A DNA stretch of 40,893 bases from Gemmatimonadaceae bacterium. GTDB taxonomy: Bacteria; Gemmatimonadota; Gemmatimonadetes; Gemmatimonadales; Gemmatimonadaceae. The stretch covers positions 1 to 40,893 of the forward strand of contig JAICLZ010000036.1 in assembly GCA_025929535.1 (NCBI GenBank), written 5' to 3'. The position numbers were made by a program, and so were the translations under genes. Below, in pieces: positions 9,866-18,295 of this stretch (its first letter is position 1; the number at the start of each line of letters is the position of its first letter). The notes beneath the pieces are model-generated. The model had not been told where the DNA came from, did no database searches, and was given only the letters and a program-made list of their open reading frames with translations.

Positions 9866-11268
9866 GCGCAGTCGCGCGGCCGGCGCCGAGCCTGGCGCTT
9901 GCGGAGGGGGACGACTGGCCCGTGATGCGCGGGGCGCCCAACGACGCGGCGATCACCGACATGGTGCTCGCCCCGCTGTGGCACACGCGACGCATCTGGT
10001 GGATCCTCTTCGCGATCTCCGCGCTCGGCACGCTGCTGCTGCTCGCCACCGTGGCCTACACGGTGACGGTGGGGATCGGCACGTGGGGGAACAACATCCC
10101 CGTCGCGTGGGCGTTCGCGATCACGAGCTTCGTGTGGTGGATCGGGATCGGGCACGCGGGCACCTTCATCTCGGCGTTTCTGCTGCTGCTCAACCAGCGC
10201 TGGCGCGGGTCGATCAATCGGGTGGCGGAGGCGATGACGATCTTCGCGCTGGTGAATGCGGCGCTGTTCCCGCTGCTGCATCTCGGCCGGCCGTGGTTCT
10301 TCTACTGGCTGATCCCGTATCCCGCGACGATGAACGTGTGGCCGAACTTCAAGAGCGCGCTGCCGTGGGATGTCGCCGCGGTGACCACGTACTTCACCGT
10401 GTCGCTGCTCTTCTGGTATCTGGGCCTCGTGCCCGACCTCGCATCCGCTCGCGACAGCGCGCCGAGCAGGCTGCGACGGAGAGTGTACGGCCTGTTCGCG
10501 ATGGGATGGCGGGGCTCCGGATTTCAGTGGCAGCGCTTCAACGTCGCGTACGTGCTGCTCGCCGCGCTGGCGACGCCGCTCGTGATCTCGGTGCACAGCG
10601 TGGTGAGCCTGGACTTCAGCATCGCGCAGCTGCCCGGTTGGCACTCGACGATCTTCCCGCCGTACTTCGTGGTGGGCGCGATCTATTCGGGGCTCGCGAT
10701 GGTGCTCGTGCTGCTGCTGCCGCTGCGCCGGGCGTTCCGCCTGTACGACATCGTCACCGAGGCGCATCTGAACGCGATCGCGAAGCTCATGCTGGCGATG
10801 GGGCTGATGCTCGCCTACAGCTACGTGATCGAGACGTTCATGTCCTGGTACAGCGCAAACGCGGCGGAGCGGTACACGTATCTCGCGTCGCGACCGTTCG
10901 GGCCGTACGCCGTGGTGTACTGGATCATGACCGGGCTCAACGTGCTGAGCCCGCAGCTCTTCTGGTCGAGGCGCCTGCGCACGAACGGGACCGCGCTCTT
11001 CCTCGCGTCCATCGTAATTCTGGCAGGGATGTGGATGGAGCGATTCGTCATCATCGTGACGTCGCTCAATCGCGATTTTCTCACGTCGAGCTGGCACATC
11101 TACATCCCGACGTGGGTGGACTGGGGGATTCTGGCGGGGAGCTTCGGGCTGTTCGGAATGCTGTTCCTGCTCTTCCTGAAGTTCGTGCCGTCAGTGGCGA
11201 TGAGCGAGGTGAAGGAGCTCCGGATCGAGATGAGAAAGACTCCTGAACAGGAGCCGCTCCGTGCGTGA
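9862..11268 (+). CDS. actC: Alternative Complex III subunit ActC, NrfD/PsrC-type quinol-binding membrane subunit
   Basis: The 468-residue polytopic membrane protein has about ten hydrophobic helices and an extramembrane N-terminus containing the ActC-type stretch near VLAPLWHTRRIWW. NrfD/PsrC-family membrane subunits form the quinol site of ACIII; ActC is the one adjacent to ActB. The GTG at 9862 is chosen because it overlaps the actB stop (GTGA), and the hydrophilic leader before the first helix has the right length. Longer upstream extensions run inside the actB coding region in another frame. Its stop overlaps the actD start by eight bases. Confidence 0.95.
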   Translation: MSAVARPAPSLALAEGDDWPVMRGAPNDAAITDMVLAPLWHTRRIWWILFAISALGTLLLLATVAYTVTVGIGTWGNNIPVAWAFAITSFVWWIGIGHAGTFISAFLLLLNQRWRGSINRVAEAMTIFALVNAALFPLLHLGRPWFFYWLIPYPATMNVWPNFKSALPWDVAAVTTYFTVSLLFWYLGLVPDLASARDSAPSRLRRRVYGLFAMGWRGSGFQWQRFNVAYVLLAALATPLVISVHSVVSLDFSIAQLPGWHSTIFPPYFVVGAIYSGLAMVLVLLLPLRRAFRLYDIVTEAHLNAIAKLMLAMGLMLAYSYVIETFMSWYSANAAERYTYLASRPFGPYAVVYWIMTGLNVLSPQLFWSRRLRTNGTALFLASIVILAGMWMERFVIIVTSLNRDFLTSSWHIYIPTWVDWGILAGSFGLFGMLFLLFLKFVPSVAMSEVKELRIEMRKTPEQEPLRA

Positions 11269-11797
11269 CCGCACGTGGGGCGCCGGCGCCTACATGGCGG
11301 AGTTCGCGTCGGCGCGCGAGCTCACGGAGGCGGTGCGTGCATTCTCCGAGCGCGGCTACACGCGGCTCGAGACGTACTCGCCGGTGCCGTTGGCGTCGGG
11401 CATCCCGCGCAAGCGCTCGCGACTGCCGGTGGCGGTGTTCATCGTCGGCCTGCTCGGCGGCCTGGTGAGCTACTGGATTCAGTGGTACGCGAACGCGTAC
11501 GCCTATCCGCTCGACATCGGCGGGCGGCCGGCGCACGCGATCCCGGCATTTCTCATCCCGACCTTCGAGGGGACCGTGCTCGCGGCGTCCCTGGCCGCGT
11601 TCATCGGATTCTTCGTGATTGCGCGGCTGCCGCAGCCGTGGCATCCGGTGTTCGAGATCGACGGCTTCGAGCGCGCGACGATCGACCGCTATTGGCTCGC
11701 GGTGGATGCCGCGGATCCGCATTGTGCGCCGGACCGCATCGTCCGGGAGCTGAGCGCGCTCGCGCCTCTGCGTCTCGTGCACCTGGAGCCGGAGTGA
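11261..11797 (+). CDS. actD: Alternative Complex III subunit ActD
   Basis: The 178-residue protein starts at GTG, eight bases before the actC stop. It has an N-terminal soluble portion of about 50 residues (ActD-like AEFASARELTEAVRAF), then two membrane helices (about 57-77 and 104-125) separated by a loop containing YPLDIGGRP, then a short soluble C-terminus. ActD is a small subunit without cofactors that packs against the NrfD-type subunits in known ACIII structures. Its stop (11795-11797) shares a base with the actE ATG, so these genes are translationally coupled. Confidence 0.92.
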   Translation: MRDRTWGAGAYMAEFASARELTEAVRAFSERGYTRLETYSPVPLASGIPRKRSRLPVAVFIVGLLGGLVSYWIQWYANAYAYPLDIGGRPAHAIPAFLIPTFEGTVLAASLAAFIGFFVIARLPQPWHPVFEIDGFERATIDRYWLAVDAADPHCAPDRIVRELSALAPLRLVHLEPE

Positions 11798-12423
11798 TGA
11801 ATCGCGCGTGCGTGCTCGTCGTCATCATCGTCGCGGCCGCGTGCACGAAGTCGAGCGAGCGCGAGCCGGGCGACTTCGAGCGCATGCGCATCCAGCAGCG
11901 CGACGAACCGTACGCGGCGAGCGGCCGCCTCGCGATCGACGAGCGCATGCGCCATCCACCTGCGGGGACGATGAGCCGTGAGAGCGAGGCCGACTCCGGC
12001 GCGATCGGCAGCGGCACGAGCGCGGGGCAGCCGGTGACGCAGGTGCCGCTCGCGGTGACGCCGGAGCTCCTCGCGCTCGGCCACGAGAAGTTCGATGTGT
12101 TCTGCGCCGTCTGTCACGGAGCCGGCGGCTTTGGCGGGAGCATCGTCGCGGCGAACATGGGCGCGCCACGTCCGCCATCGCTCCGGAGCGCGGCGGTGCA
12201 GGCGTTGCCTCCCGGATTCGTGTTCAACATCGCGACGAAGGGAATCGGGCGGATGCCGCCGTATGCGCCGCAGCTGACCGCGAGGGAGCGATGGGCGGTG
12301 GTGGCGTATCTCGAGCAGCTGCAGCGCTCGACCAGCACCAGCGCCGAGCAGCGCGAAGACTCGGTGCGGGCGATCGGGATTCGCGGCATCGACTCGACGC
12401 TCGCCGCGGAGCAGCAGCGGTGA
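11797..12423 (+). CDS. actE: Alternative Complex III subunit ActE, monohaem cytochrome c lipoprotein
   Basis: This is a 208-residue lipoprotein. The signal peptide ends at a lipobox (VAAAC, Cys16), so the mature protein is predicted to be anchored by lipid. One haem c site CAVCH lies at 103-107, and the likely axial Met is M153 in GRMPPYAP. A long linker rich in Ser/Gly/Glu precedes the haem domain, and a 40-residue tail follows it. ActE is the monohaem c subunit that hands electrons to the terminal oxidase or a soluble cytochrome. ATG at 11797; the stop overlaps the GTG of actF. Confidence 0.93.
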   Translation: MNRACVLVVIIVAAACTKSSEREPGDFERMRIQQRDEPYAASGRLAIDERMRHPPAGTMSRESEADSGAIGSGTSAGQPVTQVPLAVTPELLALGHEKFDVFCAVCHGAGGFGGSIVAANMGAPRPPSLRSAAVQALPPGFVFNIATKGIGRMPPYAPQLTARERWAVVAYLEQLQRSTSTSAEQREDSVRAIGIRGIDSTLAAEQQR

Positions 12424-13601
12424 GCGCCGGCTCGCGTGCGCCGGTCGTGCCGGTCGTGCCGGTCGTGCTCGCGGCGCTCGGTGCCGCACTCTGCGTGGCA
12501 GGGATCTTCGTTGATCCGATTCGCCTCGCCTCGGCGTATCTCGTCGCCTACGTATCGTGTCTCGCCGTGGTGCTCGGGACGCTCGCCATGGTGATGATCG
12601 CGCGCGTCACCGGCGCGACCTGGTTCGTGGTGCTGCGGTGCCAGGCGGAGGAGATCATCGCGACGCTGCCGGCGTTCGCGGTGCTCCTGCTCCCGACACT
12701 CATCGCGGTGCACGCGCTGTATCCGTGGGCGGCCCACGCCTCGCAGCTCGAGCCGGATGTCAGGCAGGCGGTTCTCGCCAAGGGCTCGTATCTGAACGTT
12801 CCGTTCTTCGTGATCCGCTCGATCGTGTATCTCGCGACGTGGATCGCACTCGGCGAGGCACTCCGCCGAGCGTCGCTCGAGCAGGACGCCGGCGACACTG
12901 TTGCGATCGAGCGGCGGATGCGCACCCTGAGCGCGGCCGGACTCGTCGCCTTCGCGCTCACGATCAGCTTCGCGTCGTTCGACTGGATGATGTCGCTCAC
13001 GCCCGCCTGGTACTCCACCATCTACGGCGTGGATTATTTCGCGGGCGCGATGGTGGGTGCGCTGTCGCTGCTGGCGGTGATCGCCGTGCGCGCGCGACGG
13101 CGCGGCGAGCTGCCGGAAACAGTGGGAGCGAACCAGCTGCACGCGCTCGCCAAGCTGCTCCTGACCTTCGTGCTCTTCTGGGTCTACATCGGCTTCTCGC
13201 AGCTGATCGTGATCTGGAGCGCTGAGATCCCCGCGGAGCGCGTGTGGTACTCGGTGCGCATGCGCGGCGGCTGGTACGCGCTCGGCGCGGTGCTCGTCGC
13301 CGGCCATTTCGTGATTCCGTTCTGCGCGCTGCTCGTGCGCTCGATCAAGCGCAGCGCGATCGCGATGAGCGCTCTCGGCGCGTGGCTCCTGCTCATGCAC
13401 TATCTGGACGTCTACTGGATGTTGATGCCGAGCGCGCCGCACGGCAGGAATTGGGGCGGTGGGTACTGGTTGGATGCGGGCGCGCTGCTGCTCGTGTGCG
13501 GCGTGGCGTCGACCGTGTGGGCGCTGAGGCGAGCACACGAGCCGCCGCTGCCCATTGGTGATCCGGAGCTCGAGGCGTCGCTCGTGTACTCCACTCAATA
13601 G
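12420..13601 (+). CDS. actF: Alternative Complex III subunit ActF, second NrfD-type membrane subunit
   Basis: The 393-residue polytopic protein (about ten helices) is the second, more divergent NrfD-like subunit of ACIII. The GTG at 12420 gives a GTGA overlap with actE and places the first helix immediately after a short leader. Codons 8-16 encode PVVPVVPVV from a perfect 9-bp triplication (ccggtcgtg at 12441-12467). Recognisable conserved portions include DWMMSLTPAWYST and FWVYIGFSQLIVIWSAEIP. It is the last canonical act gene here. No actG and no cytochrome oxidase genes follow in the window. Confidence 0.92.
   Translation: MSAGSRAPVVPVVPVVLAALGAALCVAGIFVDPIRLASAYLVAYVSCLAVVLGTLAMVMIARVTGATWFVVLRCQAEEIIATLPAFAVLLLPTLIAVHALYPWAAHASQLEPDVRQAVLAKGSYLNVPFFVIRSIVYLATWIALGEALRRASLEQDAGDTVAIERRMRTLSAAGLVAFALTISFASFDWMMSLTPAWYSTIYGVDYFAGAMVGALSLLAVIAVRARRRGELPETVGANQLHALAKLLLTFVLFWVYIGFSQLIVIWSAEIPAERVWYSVRMRGGWYALGAVLVAGHFVIPFCALLVRSIKRSAIAMSALGAWLLLMHYLDVYWMLMPSAPHGRNWGGGYWLDAGALLLVCGVASTVWALRRAHEPPLPIGDPELEASLVYSTQ
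12441..12467 (+). repeat. 9-bp x 3 tandem repeat in actF
   Basis: Three perfect consecutive copies of ccggtcgtg (12441-12449, 12450-12458, 12459-12467) encode Pro-Val-Val three times near the ActF N-terminus. The unit is a multiple of three, so copy-number change would keep the frame. Confidence 0.9.
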
Positions 13602-13610
13602 CGGGAGCGC

Positions 13611-14120
13611 GTGATCATGAGGCTCGGCCGAGCCATTGGCGCGGGGATCATAGGCGGCATCATCGTCGTGGCAGCCATCGGTGTTGCCGGCTGGATCACG
13701 CGTGCGAATGCGGATCTGTGCAGGCTCGGGGGCGTGATTCTCACGGGCCGGATGGATGCGGCGGGCTGGCTTGCCGGAGCAGTCGCACAACTGGTGATCG
13801 CGATCATCGCGGCCATCATCTACGCCGCGATCTTCGAGTGGGTGACGCGCCGCGCTGGGCCGCTCATCGGGTTGGCGATCGCCGTGCCGCACGTGATCGT
13901 GGCGGGGCTTGCCATTGGCTTCGTCCCCGCGTGGCGCTTGATCGATGCCGGGATCGGACCACCCGGTGCGTTCATGGAATATCGCGGGCCATGGGTGCTG
14001 GTGACGTTCGTGTTGGCGCATCTGGTGTTCGGCGCTCTCGTGGGCAAGCTGTACGGGAGAGCTCAGCATGCGCCAGCGACTGCCGGCTACCGGTGGCGGG
14101 AGATTTCCGCCCGGCCGTAG
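13611..14120 (+). CDS. Small four-helix membrane protein of unknown function
   Basis: The 169-residue protein begins at GTG 13611; an alternative ATG lies at 13617, with the purine stretch cgggag just upstream. Four hydrophobic helices are visible (about 8-28, 53-75, 84-104, 125-146). There are no catalytic motifs. It follows actF by nine bases on the same strand, so it is likely part of the same transcript and could be an accessory membrane component of ACIII or a stray membrane protein. I do not recognise the family. Confidence 0.7.
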   Translation: MIMRLGRAIGAGIIGGIIVVAAIGVAGWITRANADLCRLGGVILTGRMDAAGWLAGAVAQLVIAIIAAIIYAAIFEWVTRRAGPLIGLAIAVPHVIVAGLAIGFVPAWRLIDAGIGPPGAFMEYRGPWVLVTFVLAHLVFGALVGKLYGRAQHAPATAGYRWREISARP

Positions 14121-14212
14121 CATACGCTCGCCCGAGATGAGTCGCGTTCGGCGCGCGCTTTGCAAACATCATCGAGCGAGCCCGTCGCTTCCCTCATCTT
14201 TCCGCGTACCTG

Positions 14213-16531
14213 ATGCCACGAACCAAGCGCACGACGCACGCTGCCGACGCTCCGAAGAGAGACAGCGAGAAATCGAAGCTCGCCCGCAAGCAAAAGGTGC
14301 TTTCGCACGTCGCGCCGTCGTTCACGTCGTCGATCGCGGATGCGACGGTGATCAAGTGCGAAGATATCTTTTTTCTGATGGCGCCCGATGGCAGCGTGCC
14401 CGTGCGCGGCGGGCACGGCCTCGGCCTGTACTACCATGACTGTCGCTTTCTGGATGGCTACGAGCTCCAGGTGAACGGAGGCGCTCCACGCGTGCTCGCG
14501 GCCACGGCGCCCGAGGGAGACCGCGCGGTGCTCGAGCTCACGAACTCCGACACGACCGGAAAGAAAACCGCCAAGACCGGCAAGGAGGTGCTGGGCATTC
14601 GCTGGGAACGCCGGCTGGACGGCGGGAATCTCACACTCACCGACACGATCTCGATTCGCAATTTCAGCCAGCGTGCCGCGAAGATCTCGCTCGGCTTGTC
14701 CTTCCAGTGCCGGTTCGAGGACATTTTCGTGGTTCGCGGAATGCTCCCGGTGAAAGCGAAGCACCGGTTCCGGCAGCAGCGCACGAAGGACTCGATCGTT
14801 TACAGCCATCTCGGGCTCGATGAGACGACGCGCAGCACGTCCATCCACTTCTCTCCGAAGCCGAAGTCGATAACGGAAGGCTCGACGGGCTGGAGCTTCA
14901 CGATCGCGCCGCACGACACCGCGCAGGTCACGATCACGATCTCCGTTTCGGAATCTCCGGATGCGAGCGAGCCGGTACACATCGCGAACCGCTCCGGAGG
15001 AAGGCTCGCTCCTTCGCTCTCGCACTCGACCAAGCTCGGGAGGCCGAGCGCGAATAGAACGCGGGTCACTGCCGACGATCCCATCCTCGGCCGGCTGATC
15101 GAGCAATCGCTTTCCGACCTGCAAACGCTGCGCACCAGATATGGCGATGCCGAATTCTTCGCGGCCGGCGTGCCGTGGTTCGTGACCCTGTTCGGACGCG
15201 ACAGCATCGTGACTTCGCTGCAGACGCTCGCCTTCGACAGCAGCATCGCCGAGCAGACGCTGCGCGTGCTCGCGCGCTATCAGGGCACGCAGGTGGACGG
15301 CTGGCGCGAGGAGCAGCCGGGAAAGGTGCTGCACGAGTATCGCGTGGACGAGCTCACGCGTGCCAACCTCCTTCCGTACTCGCCGTACTACGGAACGATC
15401 GACGCGACGCCGCTCTTTCTCATTCTCGTCGCGCGGCATGCCGCGTGGACGGGAAAGCTCGATCTCTTCGACGAGCTGCGAAAGCACATCGAGATGGCGC
15501 TCGCGTGGATCGCGAAGTACGGCATGAACGAGAGTGGTTACGTGGCGTACGACAGCAACAAGAGCGACGGAACGCTCGTGAACCAGGGGTGGAAGGATTC
15601 CGGCGACGCGATCGTCAATGCCGATGGGTCGCTCGCCGTGCCGCCGATCGCGCTGGTGGAGGTGCAGGGGTACGTGTACAAGGCCAAGTGCGAGATCGCG
15701 GATCTCTTCCGGCGTGCCGGTGAGCCGGAGCGCGCCACGGAGCTCGAGCGCGAAGCGAACGACCTGCGCACGCGATTCAACCGCGATTTCTGGGACGAGA
15801 AAATCGGCACGTACGTGCTGGCGCTGCAGCGCGACAATCGGCCCGCGGCCGTCGTCTCCTCCAATCCGGGGCAGGCGCTGTGGTGCGACATCGCGGATTC
15901 CACGAAGGCGCGTCGCACGATGGAGTGTCTCATGAGCGACGAGATGTTCAGCGGGTGGGGCGTGCGCACACTCGCTTCGTCCGAGAAGCGCTACAACCCG
16001 ATCGCGTACCACCTCGGCACCGTGTGGCCCCACGACAACTCGATCATCGCCGCCGGGTTTCGCCGCTATGGATTCGATCGCGCCGCGCAGCGCGTGATCT
16101 CGGGGATCATGCAGGCCGCGATGCAGTTCCAGCACTTCCGTTTGCCCGAGCTGTTCACGGGATTTTCGTCCGAAGCCTTCGATGAGCCCGTGAGATATCC
16201 CGTGGCCAACCATCCGCAGGCGTGGGGTGCGGGCAGCATTCCGTTCATGCTCACGACGCTGCTCGGGCTGGAGCCCGACGCGTTCGGCCGAAGGCTGCGG
16301 ATCGTGCGACCGCTGCTGCCGGATTTCGTCGAGCGGCTCGACGTGCTGAGACTCGCCGTCGGAGCAGCGACGGTCGACCTGCGTTTCGTTCGCACCTCGA
16401 GAGACGTCACCGTGGAAATTCTTCGGCTCGATGGCGAGCTCGAAGTGTCGGTGGAGCAGGGGGCGAATGAAGAGAAGCCGACGCGAGCACCGAAGAGGGC
16501 CTCGAACCGGACAACCAGCGTCGAAGGGTGA
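14213..16531 (+). CDS. Glycogen-debranching-type amylo-alpha-1,6-glucosidase
   Basis: The 772-residue protein opens with a basic leader of about 35 residues, then a beta-rich domain typical of bacterial glycogen-debranching N-terminal regions (GLGLYYHDCRFLDGYEL, near residues 66-84). The C-terminal (alpha/alpha)6 barrel carries the family hallmarks PWFVTLFGRDSI (near 320), PYYGTIDATPLF, NQGWKDSGD (near 456-464) and the late WPHDNSIIAAG (near 605). Acidic residues in the GRD and KDSGD segments are probable catalytic candidates. Related enzymes hydrolyse alpha-1,6 branches or short glucosides. No glycogen synthesis genes adjoin, so the physiological substrate is uncertain. ATG at 14213; no obvious ribosome site. 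Confidence 0.85.
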   Translation: MPRTKRTTHAADAPKRDSEKSKLARKQKVLSHVAPSFTSSIADATVIKCEDIFFLMAPDGSVPVRGGHGLGLYYHDCRFLDGYELQVNGGAPRVLAATAPEGDRAVLELTNSDTTGKKTAKTGKEVLGIRWERRLDGGNLTLTDTISIRNFSQRAAKISLGLSFQCRFEDIFVVRGMLPVKAKHRFRQQRTKDSIVYSHLGLDETTRSTSIHFSPKPKSITEGSTGWSFTIAPHDTAQVTITISVSESPDASEPVHIANRSGGRLAPSLSHSTKLGRPSANRTRVTADDPILGRLIEQSLSDLQTLRTRYGDAEFFAAGVPWFVTLFGRDSIVTSLQTLAFDSSIAEQTLRVLARYQGTQVDGWREEQPGKVLHEYRVDELTRANLLPYSPYYGTIDATPLFLILVARHAAWTGKLDLFDELRKHIEMALAWIAKYGMNESGYVAYDSNKSDGTLVNQGWKDSGDAIVNADGSLAVPPIALVEVQGYVYKAKCEIADLFRRAGEPERATELEREANDLRTRFNRDFWDEKIGTYVLALQRDNRPAAVVSSNPGQALWCDIADSTKARRTMECLMSDEMFSGWGVRTLASSEKRYNPIAYHLGTVWPHDNSIIAAGFRRYGFDRAAQRVISGIMQAAMQFQHFRLPELFTGFSSEAFDEPVRYPVANHPQAWGAGSIPFMLTTLLGLEPDAFGRRLRIVRPLLPDFVERLDVLRLAVGAATVDLRFVRTSRDVTVEILRLDGELEVSVEQGANEEKPTRAPKRASNRTTSVEG

Positions 16532-16535
16532 CGCG

Positions 16536-17783
16536 ATGGGCGCGGGAGCGGCCGGTCGCGATGGCGAGCGCATCGCTCTGCTGCACGACGCGCTCGAATC
16601 ATCGAATCTCGATGGACTGATCTGTGCGCTGCCGAGCAACGTGTTGTTGCTCTCGGGATACTGGCCGGTCGTCGGCACTTCGGTCGCGCTGCTGGGACCA
16701 CACGACACCGTCGTCATAGTCGCGCCGCGGGACGAGTACGATTTCGCGCAGGCGGGTTGGGCGAACGAGATCATCGCGCTGGAGAACGGCGGGCTCGATT
16801 CCCTCGAGACCGCCGCGGATGCGCTCCGCGAGCCGTTGCTCGACGCGATCGGCCATGCGGGATTGCGCGCGCGGCGAGTCGGGATCGAGAGCGGCCTCCG
16901 GTTCGAGCCATTCTCGTACGTCGGAACATATCGCTACGGATCGACCCTTCGAGGCATCCTGCGCGACGACGATGTCGCCACCGTACCCGCGGACGATCTG
17001 CTGGCGCGCCTTCGCGCGCGGCTGACCGCTCGCGAGCGCGACGGCGCCGCCACCGCGTGTCGCATCGCGCAGCGAGCGTTCACGAGCGCAGCATCGCAGC
17101 TGCGAGCCGGTCTCACCGAAGCGGAAGCGGCGAGCCTCTTTCGCTCGCCGCTCAGCGACGCGGCCAGGGAGAGCTCCATCCAGCGCGCAGATGGTTTCGC
17201 ATTCTGCATGTCCGGCGCGAACAGCGCCCGCGCCTACGGAGCGTACGCGCGCTCCACATCGAAGCGGCTGCGCGAGGGCGACCTCGTGCTCGTGCACTGC
17301 AACTCGTACGCGGACGGCTACTGGACCGACATCACGCGCACCTACTGTCTCGGCCAGCCGAGCGAGCGACAGCGCTCGATGTACGAGGCCGTGCTCGCGG
17401 CACGCGAGGCCGCGCTCGGGACCATTCGCGCCGGAGCCCGCGCGGCCGATGTGGATGCCGCCGCACGAGAGGTTCTCGCGGCGCGCGGATTCGGCGCGCT
17501 GTTCAGGCATTCCACGGGACACGGTGTCGGCTTCGCGGCCATCGATGCGGGTGCGCAACCAAGGCTGCACCCCGCCTCACCCGACGTGCTGCTCGCGGGA
17601 ATGGTGTGCAACGTCGAGCCGGCGATCTACATCGATGGCTTCGGAGGAATTCGCCATTGCGATGTCGTCGCGGTGACCGAGTCCGGCTGCGAGGTGCTCA
17701 CACCCTTTCACGCGGAAATGACGGAGCTGGTGGTTCGGCAGGACTTCTCTCACCGGGTGCCGTCATCCGATCCCACAGCCTGA
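16536..17783 (+). CDS. M24-fold (Xaa-Pro peptidase/creatinase-like) protein with altered metal site
   Basis: The protein has 415 residues: a creatinase-type N-terminal domain (about 1-165), then a pita-bread M24 domain. M24 peptidases use five metal ligands, for example D209, D220, H284, E313 and E327 in Pyrococcus prolidase. By spacing, the equivalents here are H254, D265, H329 (STGHGVG), E361 (NVEPAIY) and C375 (IRHCD). The first Asp is thus His and the last Glu is Cys, while the 11- and 14-residue spacings are kept exactly. It may bind metal differently, or act without metal as creatinase does. ATG at 16536, four bases after the debranching-enzyme stop. The 3' end overlaps a convergent gene. 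Confidence 0.83.
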   Translation: MGAGAAGRDGERIALLHDALESSNLDGLICALPSNVLLLSGYWPVVGTSVALLGPHDTVVIVAPRDEYDFAQAGWANEIIALENGGLDSLETAADALREPLLDAIGHAGLRARRVGIESGLRFEPFSYVGTYRYGSTLRGILRDDDVATVPADDLLARLRARLTARERDGAATACRIAQRAFTSAASQLRAGLTEAEAASLFRSPLSDAARESSIQRADGFAFCMSGANSARAYGAYARSTSKRLREGDLVLVHCNSYADGYWTDITRTYCLGQPSERQRSMYEAVLAAREAALGTIRAGARAADVDAAAREVLAARGFGALFRHSTGHGVGFAAIDAGAQPRLHPASPDVLLAGMVCNVEPAIYIDGFGGIRHCDVVAVTESGCEVLTPFHAEMTELVVRQDFSHRVPSSDPTA

Positions 17784-18039
17784 ACACCAGCAGCAGCACC
17801 GCGATGACTCCGGCTGCGCCCAGGTACGGCACCGGGTTCAGCTTCGTGATCAGCAGAAAGAGCACCACGAGCCACGCCGCGTACACCGCCTTTCGCACGC
17901 CCTCGAGCACGCGCGTGGGCTTTCTCGTGAACGCGGATACTGCCCGCCACGCATACACGAGCGCACCGCCGAGCAGCAGCACGTGAAGCACGTGCACGAA
18001 CACGCTGTTCCGGATATCCGGTCCGATCCAATCACTCAC
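17698..18039 (-). CDS. Three-helix membrane protein of unknown function
   Basis: The 113-residue protein has three predicted membrane segments (about 13-33, 50-66, 73-90), a basic loop between the first two, and a Pro-rich C-terminal tail. Its last 86 bases run antisense into the 3' end of the M24 gene. It is last in a minus-strand run after the 77-residue membrane protein and the transketolase subunits, with a 22-base gap. I recognise no family. Confidence 0.65.
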   Translation of the reverse strand: MSDWIGPDIRNSVFVHVLHVLLLGGALVYAWRAVSAFTRKPTRVLEGVRKAVYAAWLVVLFLLITKLNPVPYLGAAGVIAVLLLVFRLWDRMTAPGERSPAEPPAPSFPRERV

Positions 18040-18061
18040 ACGAGCCTCCCGCGTCGAGAGC

Positions 18062-18295
18062 TCACCCCCGCGGCACTCTCCGCCGCTCCCGCCCGAGCAG
18101 ATACCACCCGCACGCGCCCAGGATCGGAACCACCACCACGATCACCGTCCACACGATCTTCGCCGGCCGGCCGTGCCGCGTGCCCATCCAGATGGACGCG
18201 AGCGCCAGCACCGCGAGAATGATCCACGCTCCAGCGAACCAGAGCGGCCACGTCGTTCGGCCGGCGAGCAGCGAGTGCTCCGGCGGAACCTGCAT
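18062..18295 (-). CDS. Small PLDc_N-like two-helix membrane protein
   Basis: The 77-residue protein has two hydrophobic helices. The second, followed by YLLGRERRR, matches the PLDc_N pattern (a WTVIVVVVPILG-like helix then a basic tail) seen in small membrane proteins and at the N-terminus of cardiolipin synthases. The ATG at 18295-18293 overlaps the stop of the transketolase C-terminal gene by one base (TGATG), which fixes this start and implies translational coupling. Function unknown. Confidence 0.7.
   Translation of the reverse strand: MQVPPEHSLLAGRTTWPLWFAGAWIILAVLALASIWMGTRHGRPAKIVWTVIVVVVPILGACGWYLLGRERRRVPRG

Noticed and set aside
14087..16774. 895-codon open frame antisense to the debranching enzyme (and similar long antisense frames at 6977-9064 and 38438-40744)
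   Set aside because: Products are Arg/His/Ala-rich with no domain, and they mirror genuine genes with clear motifs. Long antisense frames are expected from GC-rich codon usage.
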